A stretch of DNA of 11,108 nt from an uncultured Lentisphaeria bacterium (GCA_913042885.1 CAJWLW010000146.1:1-11108), one strand, 5' to 3'; positions 1 to 7,057 are shown, counted from the stretch's first letter. Notes: a model not told the origin generated them from the sequence alone. Numbers and translations: made by a program.

Positions 1-237
1 ATCGGTAATCGCCAGCACCGCATCGCCCAACGTCGCCATATCCATGAGAAACTGCTGTCGATCCTCGTGAGGCAGGTCATTGAGATCATCGACAATAGGG
101 TCTGCCAGCAATAGGGAGTATCCCGGCAGGAACTGATGATCGCCCAGCACAGCCCAGCCCGAGGACATGCGGCAGATAACACAGGGATTCTCACCGCGGA
201 CAGCTGCCTCTACACGTTCATGAATCAGCGTATGCAT
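1..237 (-). CDS. HIT-family (histidine triad) hydrolase, N-terminal part, runs off left edge
   Basis: The first 79 residues are visible; the rest lies beyond position 1. The opening (MHTLIHERVEAAVRGENPCV), followed by SGWAVLGDHQFLPGYSLLLADP and later MATLGDAVLAITD, matches the N-terminal half of HIT-domain proteins of the diadenosine-polyphosphate or nucleotide hydrolase type. In that family the hydrophobic strand of the GYSLLLADP segment precedes the active site. The diagnostic His-x-His-x-His motif should lie just outside the window, so catalytic competence cannot be judged. The ATG at 237 is chosen because the reading matches the family from its first residues. No clear Shine-Dalgarno sequence precedes it. 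It is the last gene on the strand, 175 bases after the final glycosyltransferase, and is probably not part of the polysaccharide pathway. Family recognition is from memory of the motif pattern. Confidence 0.75.
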   Translation of the reverse strand, partial: MHTLIHERVEAAVRGENPCVICRMSSGWAVLGDHQFLPGYSLLLADPIVDDLNDLPHEDRQQFLMDMATLGDAVLAITD

Positions 238-412
238 GTGCTAATATACTGCACTTTTTACGTGCCTCGCCCGGTTGCTTGCCGGTGAATAAATACAGGT
301 TTGTTCGCGTACCATCGAGTTGACTACCTGGGACCTGCTGAGCATTCTCTCTCGCCATCCACTTCGAAGCGCTGCGATTCGGCAGTGGCCAGGGTGGTCG
401 CCGACCAATCCG
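238..412. other. Spacer between the GT2 gene and the HIT gene, no firm feature
   Basis: This 175-base stretch has no convincing gene. It contains short inverted repeats (GGTCG/CGACC just after the glycosyltransferase stop, and GCAC/GTGC at 251-265), but none is followed by a T-run on the transcribed strand, so no intrinsic terminator is called. An AT-rich TATATT sits at 243-248, immediately upstream of the HIT start, without a recognisable -35 partner. Confidence 0.5.
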
Positions 413-1423
413 CTATTCAGAATCCGCTCCATCGGAATCCTCGGCTACGAAGTCGAGAAACGTCTGGCGATCGCCCAGCACTTCATAGACTCCACGGAAG
501 TAGAGGGCATCGCCAATGACGCCGTTACAGGCGGCCAGAAATTTAGAGCGTGAGCCCATTCGTCGCATTCGTTCGAGAACGAACTGGGCCACCCCCACGA
601 TCAGATCACCGAGCGGCGTGCGATAGATGATCAGGCGCCGCAGAATACGCTTGGTCACTGATACAGGGTAGTAATGGCCCAGCCTGACGTCGCGCTTTAT
701 CTCGGGGAACTGCTGAACCATCAGCATGTTGCAGCGACCGTCGACATAGAAGTCGCGACACCACCCGGGAATTGTTTTGTCATAGACCTGCGCGCCGATG
801 GCGTCCGGGCAGAAAACGATTTTCAGTCCGGCATCGATGAACTTCTTGCCGAGATTGTAGTCGTCGGATCGGGTCAACTCCTCGCGGTAGCCGCCGACCC
901 GTTTGTAATCCTCCAGGAGCACCGAAAAGTTGCCGCCGTACATCTGGGTCGCAGTGATCGGACCGGCCAGATTCGACATCTCTGCGAAATGCTCATCGGC
1001 CCATTCCTTGACACCGTCGGTGAGAAAACTGGTCGGACTCTCCGCTTCCGCCAGGGGAATCGGACCGGTGACCACGTCGCCGCGGTCGTGCCAGGCCAGA
1101 TGATTGGCGACGAACTGGCGATTGACAAGGATGTCGGCGTCGATGAAAACCAGGTACTTGCCAACGGCGGAAAGAACGCCGCGATTGATAGATGCGGGCT
1201 TTCCCCTATTCTCCTGCTCGACAACCTTGAGGGTGAACGGTGTCGACAATTTGTCCAGCGCTGTTTTGGAGCCGTCGGTAGAACCGTCGAGCACCACAAC
1301 AACCTCAAACTGCTCATATGGATGCGACTGGTCGGACAACTTCTCCAGACACCACAGCAGCACGTCACCGCTGTTATACGAAGCGATCACCACCGTGGCA
1401 TCCAGTTTCGGATTCACACTCAT
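413..1423 (-). CDS. Family 2 glycosyltransferase (GT-A fold)
   Basis: This is a 336-residue inverting glycosyltransferase, probably acting on the cytoplasmic membrane face to add a sugar from an NDP-sugar to a lipid-linked glycan; donor and acceptor cannot be read. Visible GT2 features are the nucleotide-binding N-terminus VVIASYNSGD (residues 11-20), VLDGSTDGS (45-52), the metal-binding Asp-x-Asp as FIDAD (93-97), GGNFSVLL (163-170) and an acidic pair in SDDYNLG (186-192), where a catalytic base is expected. The C-terminus is acidic (AEDSDGADSE). A longer frame reaches a GTG at 1513 inside the preceding gene, but that start has no ribosome site and adds residues before the normal GT2 start. 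The ATG at 1423 has AAAGG five bases upstream and is preferred. It follows the GT2-deacetylase gene after 67 bases and is probably co-transcribed with it. Confidence 0.88.
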   Translation of the reverse strand: MSVNPKLDATVVIASYNSGDVLLWCLEKLSDQSHPYEQFEVVVVLDGSTDGSKTALDKLSTPFTLKVVEQENRGKPASINRGVLSAVGKYLVFIDADILVNRQFVANHLAWHDRGDVVTGPIPLAEAESPTSFLTDGVKEWADEHFAEMSNLAGPITATQMYGGNFSVLLEDYKRVGGYREELTRSDDYNLGKKFIDAGLKIVFCPDAIGAQVYDKTIPGWCRDFYVDGRCNMLMVQQFPEIKRDVRLGHYYPVSVTKRILRRLIIYRTPLGDLIVGVAQFVLERMRRMGSRSKFLAACNGVIGDALYFRGVYEVLGDRQTFLDFVAEDSDGADSE

Positions 1424-1428
1424 TTCAA

Positions 1429-1433
1429 CCTTT
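1429..1433 (-). promoter_or_regulatory. Ribosome binding site deciding the start of the last GT2 gene
   Basis: On the minus strand AAAGG lies five bases before the ATG at 1423. The competing upstream GTG at 1513 has no comparable site, which supports the shorter reading. A 6-8 bp inverted repeat (CGAAAG at 1439-1444 with CTTTCG at 1460-1465) lies just upstream and could fold in the message, but nothing shows that it regulates. Confidence 0.5.
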
Positions 1434-1490
1434 TCACCCGAAAGTGTTTTCAGGCTCAGCTTTCGAGGCGACACAACACGCTTCCGGATC

Positions 1491-3266
1491 TCATTCGTTG
1501 TCGATATGCACACCGAACATTCGGAAGAACACGCGCACCGCCTTTTTGTACTTTCGCTTGAGCCAGGCTCTCGATGTTGCGATCGGACTCCAACCGTACT
1601 TCACTTTCAGGCGGAAGTCGATCGGAAAATCGTGTCCAAATACCTCGACGCGCGGCAGCAACTGCAAATCCTGCCCCGGCCGGCACAGCCCCTGATCGAC
1701 CGTAAACGAACATCGAATGCCGAGTTGTCGCATCAGATCCGGCGTCTCCTCACGATACTCGCCGTACGGATAAGCCAGATAGTTGATCGGTCGATTACTC
1801 AGCGGCGCCAATGCTTCGAAACAGTGTTCGACTTCCGTCAGGGTCGCGGCACGATCAATGTCTTCGAAGGACAAATGGTCTTTGCCATGTGCCTGAAGAT
1901 CGACCACGTCACCAAACCTCTCCTGCAGGTTCCCCGCTGCTTCGATACTCATGATTGGCAGTTTCGGCGCATTGTCCACCCAGTCGGAAGTGCGGCCGAG
2001 CTTGCCGGAATTGATGAAATGGACGTGATGCAGACCCAACTCCGCCAGGAGGGGGGTGGCGTGCGTTGTCAGATCCTCGTAGGCATCGTCGAAGGTAATC
2101 ATCACAGGCTTCTCCGGCAATGGGTCACCACGGGTCAGGTACGCATGGAGCTGGTCCATGGAAACTGCTTGGTAACCGTGACTGCACAGCCAGCGCATTT
2201 GTCCGGCGAACTTCTCCGGGCTCAGGATGTAGAGGCGAAAGGCGTGGATGCGTGTCTCCGAGACGTTGTGATAGCAGAGGATAGAAACGCCGCGCGGGAT
2301 AAACCGTGCGAAATCGCTACCGGCTTCAGCATGCACCCCACGCCAAAAACTGTAGTCGATGTGCAGCCGATAGAAGGCTGCAGCGATCGGCTGCAGCCAG
2401 AGCAGTTCCGCGAAACAACGCACAATGCGCAGAAGACCCTCGAACATGCCACAGCCCCATTCGCTGCGGGGCCGGATATAGCAGCGACGTGCCAGGTTGC
2501 GCAGTGTCGAGCAACGATCGTTGACCAGCGGCGAGTACTCCCAGATCGATTCCGGAAATTGCCGCGACGTATGCACATAGGCTCGCCCGTAGAGCATCGA
2601 GGCCTCGAGCGTCTCTTCAAAGTCCTTTATGTGTGTCTGATATGCCAAAGCTGGCGAACAGTAGCGGACGGGTACATCGAGCTGTTGCAGCCGGTATGCC
2701 AGCTCGCCATCGGTATTGCGCATGCGGCGGAGCTCCTCGTTGAAACCACCGGCTTTGTCGAGTACATCGCGGGCTATCGAGATGTTCCCGCCGGACACAT
2801 CATCGGCGGAAAGCTCGGTGGCCCGGGCCTTATTCTGGAACAATTGTTCCAGAATTCGCTCCTCATAACGCAAGTAGCAGGAGCGATTGACGCTGGCGTG
2901 AATCTTCAGGTTCCCCTGGACCAGGCTGCCGGGACTCTCTTTCTGGATATGCAGGTGCGCCGCTACCAGCTCGGGCGCCGCGATCATGTCGTTGTCCAGG
3001 CACAGAATGATGTTGCCTGCAGCAATCCGGTTCCCGGCGTTGCGGGCGGCCGACAGTCCCTTGTTCTCCTGCACCAGATAGCGGAAGGGGTACTCCGGCT
3101 GATAATCCTTGAGAAACGCTTCGGTACCATCGGTGGAACCATCGACGACGACGATGACTTCAAACGCCGAGTGGTCGAGCGTCTGCCGTTCCAGGCTGTC
3201 GAGACACTGGCGCAACAGCGTGCAGCGGTTGAACGTGGGAATGACGACTGAGATTTGACAACTCAT
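1491..3266 (-). CDS. Bifunctional GT2 glycosyltransferase / NodB-type polysaccharide deacetylase fusion
   Basis: This 591-residue protein has two recognisable catalytic domains. The N-terminal GT2 domain (about 1-270) shows VVIPTFNRC (7-15), VVDGSTDGTEAF (40-51), the metal-binding LDND (90-93), GGNISIARD (159-167) and the TDGE acidic motif (185-188). The C-terminal domain (about 320-560) has the NodB fold signatures: SILCYHNVSE (328-337), catalytic and metal-binding TFDD (391-394), a His-x-x-x-His metal pair at H460 and H464, and LAYPYGEY (497-504). NodB enzymes remove N- or O-acetyl groups from glycans. The residues between (270-320) are a linker with some hydrophobic character. No signal peptide is seen, so both domains should be cytoplasmic; a periplasmic deacetylase would need export. 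The simplest role is adding a sugar and deacetylating the same or a neighbouring residue during assembly. A basic tail (LKRKYKKAVRVF) may touch the membrane. The ATG at 3266 fits the GT2 N-terminus, although its ribosome site (GAAG) is weak. Confidence 0.88.
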   Translation of the reverse strand: MSCQISVVIPTFNRCTLLRQCLDSLERQTLDHSAFEVIVVVDGSTDGTEAFLKDYQPEYPFRYLVQENKGLSAARNAGNRIAAGNIILCLDNDMIAAPELVAAHLHIQKESPGSLVQGNLKIHASVNRSCYLRYEERILEQLFQNKARATELSADDVSGGNISIARDVLDKAGGFNEELRRMRNTDGELAYRLQQLDVPVRYCSPALAYQTHIKDFEETLEASMLYGRAYVHTSRQFPESIWEYSPLVNDRCSTLRNLARRCYIRPRSEWGCGMFEGLLRIVRCFAELLWLQPIAAAFYRLHIDYSFWRGVHAEAGSDFARFIPRGVSILCYHNVSETRIHAFRLYILSPEKFAGQMRWLCSHGYQAVSMDQLHAYLTRGDPLPEKPVMITFDDAYEDLTTHATPLLAELGLHHVHFINSGKLGRTSDWVDNAPKLPIMSIEAAGNLQERFGDVVDLQAHGKDHLSFEDIDRAATLTEVEHCFEALAPLSNRPINYLAYPYGEYREETPDLMRQLGIRCSFTVDQGLCRPGQDLQLLPRVEVFGHDFPIDFRLKVKYGWSPIATSRAWLKRKYKKAVRVFFRMFGVHIDNE

Positions 3267-3298
3267 GTCAGCTTCGCTTCTGCAGGCGCAGGATATTT

Positions 3299-3327
3299 TT
3301 TATAGCAGAACACCGGCAGTGACGAAA
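3299..3327 (-). promoter_or_regulatory. Candidate extended -10 promoter before the GT2-deacetylase gene
   Basis: On the minus strand, TGC followed by TATAAA (the -10 hexamer at 3299-3304, with TG at 3306-3307) forms an extended -10 element 32 bases before the ATG at 3266. A hexamer 17 bases upstream (3322-3327, TTTCGT) matches the -35 consensus poorly, as can occur at extended -10 promoters. It lies in the 82-base spacer after the small open frame, so the last two glycosyltransferase genes may have their own start of transcription. The call rests on motif reading only. Confidence 0.35.
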
Positions 3328-3348
3328 GGCAATCGGCATTTATGGTGG

Positions 3349-3465
3349 TCATCTGTAAGCTCTCACCAGCGGCTTCAGAACCCGCTGGATTTCGTTGAGC
3401 GCCAGTTGGCGGATCCACGGGCGCAACCGTTTATCGTGGTAATTGAAGTCACAGTCCAGCTTCAT
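3349..3465 (-). CDS. Small 38-residue open frame translationally coupled to the upstream GT2
   Basis: The ATG of this frame (3465-3463) overlaps the TGA stop of the preceding glycosyltransferase (3464-3462) as ATGA, an arrangement typical of coupled translation. The frame runs 38 codons to a TGA at 3351-3349. The product begins MKLDCDFNYHDKRLRPWI and ends with a basic, amphipathic-looking helix (LNEIQRVLKPLVRAYR). It has nine Lys/Arg against four Asp/Glu and a single Cys. I do not recognise the family. It could be a small membrane-associated accessory peptide, or the remnant start of a larger gene that was lost. No good Shine-Dalgarno sequence is present, consistent with coupling but also with a chance frame. 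The junction and plausible codon use argue for a real gene; the short length argues for caution. Confidence 0.45.
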   Translation of the reverse strand: MKLDCDFNYHDKRLRPWIRQLALNEIQRVLKPLVRAYR

Positions 3466-4343
3466 CCGGGCTCACGTCGTCCTTCGCGATACCCGGCAAT
3501 GAAGGCACGCAGGTGCAAGCTTGCATCGGTTCGCCACTTTGGCGTACAAAAGAAAAAGCCGTACAACCATTGGCGGACGCGATAGAACAGCTTACGCGTC
3601 AGGTACCACGATGGGGCCCAGTCACCGCGGCGCCGGCAGTAGCCCGCCAGCGCACCGATCCCGAAAGCATAGTCAAACAGGAGTTCGGCGTTGTCTGCCT
3701 CGCCACGCCAGCCGGAATGGTAGACGAGCATCTCCGGCGAGTGCCGGATTTGCACACCGGCACGGATCAGTCTATAGGCCAGTTCGCCGTCCTCGTTGCT
3801 ACGCAATCGGCTGCCCGGCCCAAACTCCTCATTGTAACAACCGACATCGATCAAAGTCTGTCGGCGAATCGCCATGTCCGCACCGACAAAGGACGGACTG
3901 ATCGGATTGATCGACTTATCGAAAATAAACGATTCAGTGTCGAGCACCAGGTTCAGATAATCGTCGGGGTTCGTGCCTTTTTCAGGCAGGACACGTCCAC
4001 AGAACGCCCCCACCTCTTCATGCGTCTGTACGACAGACGCCATTGCTGTCAGCCAGTCGGCAGGTGGCAACACATCATCATCGGTGAGAGCGATCAAGTC
4101 GCATTCGGTCCTTTGAATGGCGTGGTTGAGGGCGTTTGACTTGCCTTTGCGCGCCAAGCGGTCGTACTTGATAGTTGTTTGTCCGGCATCGACCCGCTCG
4201 AGCATCTCTCGCGTACTGTCGTCGTCGCTCTGGTCGGCAACAACGATCTCATCCGGCTGCCGGTCGTTGGCCAGCAACAGTTCGATGCAAGTACGCAGCA
4301 TGTCGGCGCGATTACATGTCGCGATCAGGACGGCGATCGTCAT
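3462..4343 (-). CDS. Family 2 glycosyltransferase
   Basis: This 293-residue GT2 enzyme starts directly with its nucleotide-binding strand (MTIAVLIATCNRADML). It then has VVADQSDDDSTREML (34-48), the metal-binding TDDD (87-90), FVGADMAIRR (152-161) and the catalytic-region NEDGELAYRLIRAG (183-196). The C-terminal part is basic and aromatic (KLFYRVRQWLYGFFF, 251-265) and may associate with the membrane. It resembles the GT2 at 6133-7056, sharing the DQSDDD block, NR-(A/P)-DML at the N-terminus and a Y-(A/G)-x-G-(I/V)-GA segment, so the two are probably paralogues transferring related sugars. The open frame extends to 4418, but those extra residues precede the usual GT2 start. The ATG at 4343 has AGAGGA suitably placed upstream. 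Its stop overlaps the start of the small 38-residue frame. Donor and acceptor sugars cannot be read. Confidence 0.88.
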   Translation of the reverse strand: MTIAVLIATCNRADMLRTCIELLLANDRQPDEIVVADQSDDDSTREMLERVDAGQTTIKYDRLARKGKSNALNHAIQRTECDLIALTDDDVLPPADWLTAMASVVQTHEEVGAFCGRVLPEKGTNPDDYLNLVLDTESFIFDKSINPISPSFVGADMAIRRQTLIDVGCYNEEFGPGSRLRSNEDGELAYRLIRAGVQIRHSPEMLVYHSGWRGEADNAELLFDYAFGIGALAGYCRRRGDWAPSWYLTRKLFYRVRQWLYGFFFCTPKWRTDASLHLRAFIAGYREGRREPG

Positions 4344-4351
4344 TGCTGATT

Positions 4352-4357
4352 TCCTCT
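4352..4357 (-). promoter_or_regulatory. Ribosome binding site deciding the GT2 start at 4343
   Basis: AGAGGA on the minus strand, with its last base eight bases before the ATG at 4343, is the best Shine-Dalgarno sequence in this part of the window. It rules in favour of 4343 over the longer frame beginning at 4418. Confidence 0.65.
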
Positions 4358-4417
4358 GAGACGAAATCTCAGCCCACGGTTTGCGTGGCTCCGAGTTTTT
4401 TCGGGCACAATTTATCA

Positions 4418-4439
4418 ACGAGCCAGTTGTTGGCCTCGC
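4418..4439 (-). other. Imperfect hairpin in the flippase-GT2 spacer
   Basis: The 168-base spacer 4344-4511 has no gene. On the minus strand it carries GCGAGGCCA, a five-base loop ACAAC, then TGGCTCGT, which pair as about eight base pairs with one bulged G and one G-U pair. No T-run follows, so it is not an ordinary intrinsic terminator. It could be an mRNA processing or stability element, or chance. Confidence 0.3.
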
Positions 4440-4511
4440 AGCAATATCATCCGCACACTTCCATCTTTATTCATTTGGCGAGTGACTTTTACTGGCTCCT
4501 CGGCTGATAAC

Positions 4512-6032
4512 TTATCCGCCGTCCAATTCTCTGGCAACCACGGCGGCTTGTTTCAACAGTCGCAGCAGCATCGTTCCGCAGATCAACGAAACGACAGTAC
4601 CGTCGATTATGAAGGTGATCACCCGATTGTCAGTGATCAGCGACGTCAGCGCCATGACGCCGTACGACAAGGCAGCCAGCGCCAACAACGGTACAAAGAC
4701 CGCGATGTATAGCCGATGCACCGGCAGGCCGCAGAGACGGCAGGTATACGGCACAGAGATAAACAGATTGCAGATCGTTGCCGGGATCAGCGTTCCCAGC
4801 GCCACGCCAATGATACCGAGCTTCCAGACCAGAATCAAGCTGAGCGTCAGGTTCAGAATCGCCGCGCCGAGGGATATGGTTGCGTCAAATTTCACCTGGC
4901 CGGTACCAAGGAGCACCCGAGATGCAGTGGCATCGAATACTGCCATGAAAACTGCCCCCAGAAAGATATGGAGAATCGGCAGGCTCATCGCGATTATATC
5001 CGCCGGCACCTTGTCATTGGGAATGATCATGAACCACCAACCGATCGCATCCCCGCCATAGGCACTGAGCATGATCAGGAACGGTGTGATTATCATGACG
5101 GAAACACGCGTTCCCGTCATCAGCAGCTGGCGCATGGCTTCGGGTTCACGATTGGTGTCGAGCTCGGACGCCAGGGGAAAAAGCGTGTCGATCAGCGGGT
5201 CGGTAATTTTCTCGAGCACACCGGCAATCTTTGTACCGACATCGTAATAAGCGATCGAACGGAAGGGCGTCGCCATCATCAAAGCGATCACCAGCCCGTC
5301 GATGCGATGTGAAACGTTGACAGCGAGATCAACCAGGAAAGCGAATTTCGAGTAATCCTTCAGCCTGCGGCGAATCTCCGGATCAGCAAGTCGCGGGTTG
5401 ACCCGGATACCGCAATCTCGGCGGATGAAAAAATTCAGTGCGGCGATCTCAACCACCGTCTCCGCCATGCGGATGACGACCAGCGCGAGAAGACCGTGGC
5501 CGGCTTTCACGGCAATGATGGTTGCGGCGGCACCTGCGAAGGTTCTGGCTACCTCGATAGCGTTGAGCAGGTCGAATCGGGAATGCCCCTCGAGTACGGC
5601 AATCTGCAAACGACGAAAGAAATCGATGACCGCTATGAGCCCCATCAAGACCGTTGCAGTGACGAAAGTACGCCGATCGAAACCATCCAGATCAACCGCC
5701 CAGCCCGCCAGACAAATGATGACGATCAGGATCGGTACCGAGATCAGTGACAGGCGCATGAGAACGGCGCATGCCGAACCGACCGTCCTCTCGACTTTGT
5801 CTCGATCGTCGAGCGCCAGTGCCTGCGAGACGTGGCGGATAACCGCCGGCATCAGTCCGAGCTCGATCAGTGCGAAGTACGCAAAAAAAACATTGACCAA
5901 TATCCACGCACCATAGGTCGCCATGCCGAGCTCGCCCAGCAGGAACGGCACCATATACAACATCACCAGCATCGTCAAAACGAAGCCGACGTAGTTGCTG
6001 AAGATGTTGCGAATTATCCTGTTCTTGAGCAA
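4512..6032 (-). CDS. Wzx-like polysaccharide flippase (MOP superfamily membrane protein)
   Basis: This 506-residue integral membrane protein has roughly 12 to 14 hydrophobic segments, for example near residues 14-33, 41-60, 86-110, 165-200, 229-253, 305-325, 347-368, 386-426, 441-462 and 469-488. Length, topology and the N-terminus (LKNRIIRNIFSNYVG before the first membrane segment) fit the oligosaccharide flippases of the MOP superfamily, which move lipid-linked glycan units from the cytoplasmic to the periplasmic face. Among several GT2 genes it is the natural exporter of the assembled unit. The reading begins at a TTG. The frame is closed upstream by a TGA at 6057-6059, leaving little room for another start, and no Shine-Dalgarno sequence is visible because a heptamer repeat occupies that place. 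Weak initiation or coupling to upstream translation is therefore possible. Family assignment is firm; substrate is unknown. Confidence 0.88.
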   Translation of the reverse strand: MLKNRIIRNIFSNYVGFVLTMLVMLYMVPFLLGELGMATYGAWILVNVFFAYFALIELGLMPAVIRHVSQALALDDRDKVERTVGSACAVLMRLSLISVPILIVIICLAGWAVDLDGFDRRTFVTATVLMGLIAVIDFFRRLQIAVLEGHSRFDLLNAIEVARTFAGAAATIIAVKAGHGLLALVVIRMAETVVEIAALNFFIRRDCGIRVNPRLADPEIRRRLKDYSKFAFLVDLAVNVSHRIDGLVIALMMATPFRSIAYYDVGTKIAGVLEKITDPLIDTLFPLASELDTNREPEAMRQLLMTGTRVSVMIITPFLIMLSAYGGDAIGWWFMIIPNDKVPADIIAMSLPILHIFLGAVFMAVFDATASRVLLGTGQVKFDATISLGAAILNLTLSLILVWKLGIIGVALGTLIPATICNLFISVPYTCRLCGLPVHRLYIAVFVPLLALAALSYGVMALTSLITDNRVITFIIDGTVVSLICGTMLLRLLKQAAVVARELDGG

Positions 6033-6038
6033 GAGAAA

Positions 6039-6068
6039 GGTTTCAGGTTTCAGGTTTCAGGTTTCAGG
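6039..6068. repeat. Heptanucleotide tandem repeat (GGTTTCA)4 next to the flippase start
   Basis: Four perfect copies of GGTTTCA (6039-6045, 6046-6052, 6053-6059, 6060-6066) plus a trailing GG. The repeat ends six bases upstream of the flippase TTG codon, read on the minus strand as CTGAAAC units, and occupies the position where a ribosome site would be expected. Seven is not a multiple of three, so copy-number change would shift any frame through it. Here it mainly alters the leader spacing. Confidence 0.9.
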
Positions 6069-6117
6069 CAGGTTGGCTGAATTGGTCGGATTGTGGCTCG
6101 CGCTCTTCATCGCATTG

Positions 6118-6132
6118 ACTCCCCACTCCCCA
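6118..6132. repeat. Second heptanucleotide repeat, two copies of ACTCCCC
   Basis: ACTCCCC occurs twice in tandem (6118-6124 and 6125-6131) plus an A, directly after the stop codon of the upstream GT2. Together with the GGTTTCA array it brackets the roughly 100-base spacer 6033-6132, which holds no gene. Tandem heptamers of this kind are known as intergenic repeats in cyanobacteria and other bacteria. With two copies, chance is possible. Confidence 0.55.
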
Positions 6133-7056
6133 TCACGACCTCTTCATCTTTTCCCAGCCGGCGAAGCCCTCTCGGATGCCGCGCAGCCAGTTGACGCTGC
6201 GGCGGTATGCCAGCCGCTTTCCGAGCAACAGGTAACACGGAGCCATCAGAAACTTTATCATGAACCGGCGGGCAAAGATGTAGCGTTTCGGGTACAGGTC
6301 ACCCGCAGCTGCGTGTTTTGCGAACATCGCACCTACACCCAATCCGTAGTTGTATGTGTTGTTGATGTTCGCCTCGTCATTGCGCCAGTCGAGATGGTGG
6401 ATGCGAATAGCATCTGTATACGTCACTTCGAGCCCGTACTTCAGCACACGGTACACCATGTCGGCGTCTTCGGCACCGGGGAACTCGGCACCCTGTCCCA
6501 GCACCGGATCAAAGAACCCGACAGTCTCGAACACCTGGCGGCGAAAGAACGAGTTGCCGCCTGTCGGTCCGACGATCCACGGATCGTTGCGTCCTTGCAG
6601 CGTGATGACTTTCGAGGTCAATCCTGCGAGCGCCGCATCACTGATGTCGTTGATATCGTCATAAACGTCACCAATGAGGATTTGAGATTGCGGGAACTCT
6701 CCAGCGGCTTTCACAGCCGCTGCGACCCAGCTTGGGGCCGGGATGCAGTCGTCATCTATGAAGCCGACCAGCTCGCTCGTCGAGGCTTCGATTCCCGTGT
6801 TCCGCGAATGCGACAAGCCGCGCAGGTCCGAAGGGACACGCTGTACCAACGGGTTGCCGAACTGTTCGAGCGCAACCTTCGTGGCATCATCGTCACTCTG
6901 GTCGACCACGACAATTTCGGCTGGCAGCACTGAGTTTTTCAGCAATGCCGTCAGCGACTGCATCAGCATGTCCGGCCGATTGCGGGTCGGGTAGATGATT
7001 GCTACATCTTTCTTGCCACCAGAAGCCGGTTGATTGAATGCTTCCGTCACGCCCAT
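6133..7056 (-). CDS. Family 2 glycosyltransferase
   Basis: This 307-residue GT2 enzyme shows the N-terminal nucleotide-binding strand VAIIYPTRNRPDML (18-31), VVVDQSDDDATK (49-60), LSHSRNTGIEAS (81-92), the metal-binding FIDDDCIP (99-106), GPTGGNSFFRR (163-173) and the acidic GAEDADMVYRVLKYG (194-208). The C-terminal part has a hydrophobic stretch (FLMAPCYLLLG, 269-279) and a basic end that may sit at the membrane. It probably adds a sugar to the lipid-linked glycan later moved by the flippase. It begins one base after the stop of the Cys-type hydrolase (TGA, T, ATG), with GGAG seven bases upstream of the ATG. The longer frame from 7080 overlaps the hydrolase and lacks such a site. It looks paralogous to the GT2 at 3462-4343. 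Sugar specificity cannot be read. Confidence 0.88.
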   Translation of the reverse strand: MGVTEAFNQPASGGKKDVAIIYPTRNRPDMLMQSLTALLKNSVLPAEIVVVDQSDDDATKVALEQFGNPLVQRVPSDLRGLSHSRNTGIEASTSELVGFIDDDCIPAPSWVAAAVKAAGEFPQSQILIGDVYDDINDISDAALAGLTSKVITLQGRNDPWIVGPTGGNSFFRRQVFETVGFFDPVLGQGAEFPGAEDADMVYRVLKYGLEVTYTDAIRIHHLDWRNDEANINNTYNYGLGVGAMFAKHAAAGDLYPKRYIFARRFMIKFLMAPCYLLLGKRLAYRRSVNWLRGIREGFAGWEKMKRS

Positions 7057-7057
7057 A

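Noticed and set aside
243..248. TATATT as -10 of a leaderless HIT promoter
   Set aside because: No -35 or extended -10 support; the position alone is not enough.
284..299. LexA-like CTGT-N8-ACCG before the HIT gene
   Set aside because: The right half-site departs from ACAG and the gene has no known link to DNA damage control.
241..432. 63-codon minus-strand frame across the GT2 end and the following spacer
   Set aside because: It starts inside the GT2 gene in another frame, has no ribosome site and no recognisable sequence.
1437..1467. Hairpin before the last GT2 gene
   Set aside because: Short stem with a 15-base loop and no T-run; not distinguishable from chance.
1424..1513. Longer N-terminus of the last GT2 from GTG at 1513
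   Set aside because: No ribosome site and extra residues before the normal GT2 start; ATG 1423 is better supported.
674..1561. 295-codon plus-strand frame
   Set aside because: Antisense to the GT2 gene at 413-1423 and without domain motifs; a mirror frame.
1104..3251. 715-codon open frame on the plus strand opposite the GT2-deacetylase and last GT2 genes
   Set aside because: It is antisense to genes with clear catalytic motifs, shows no recognisable domain, and its composition fits the mirror image of GC-rich coding DNA.
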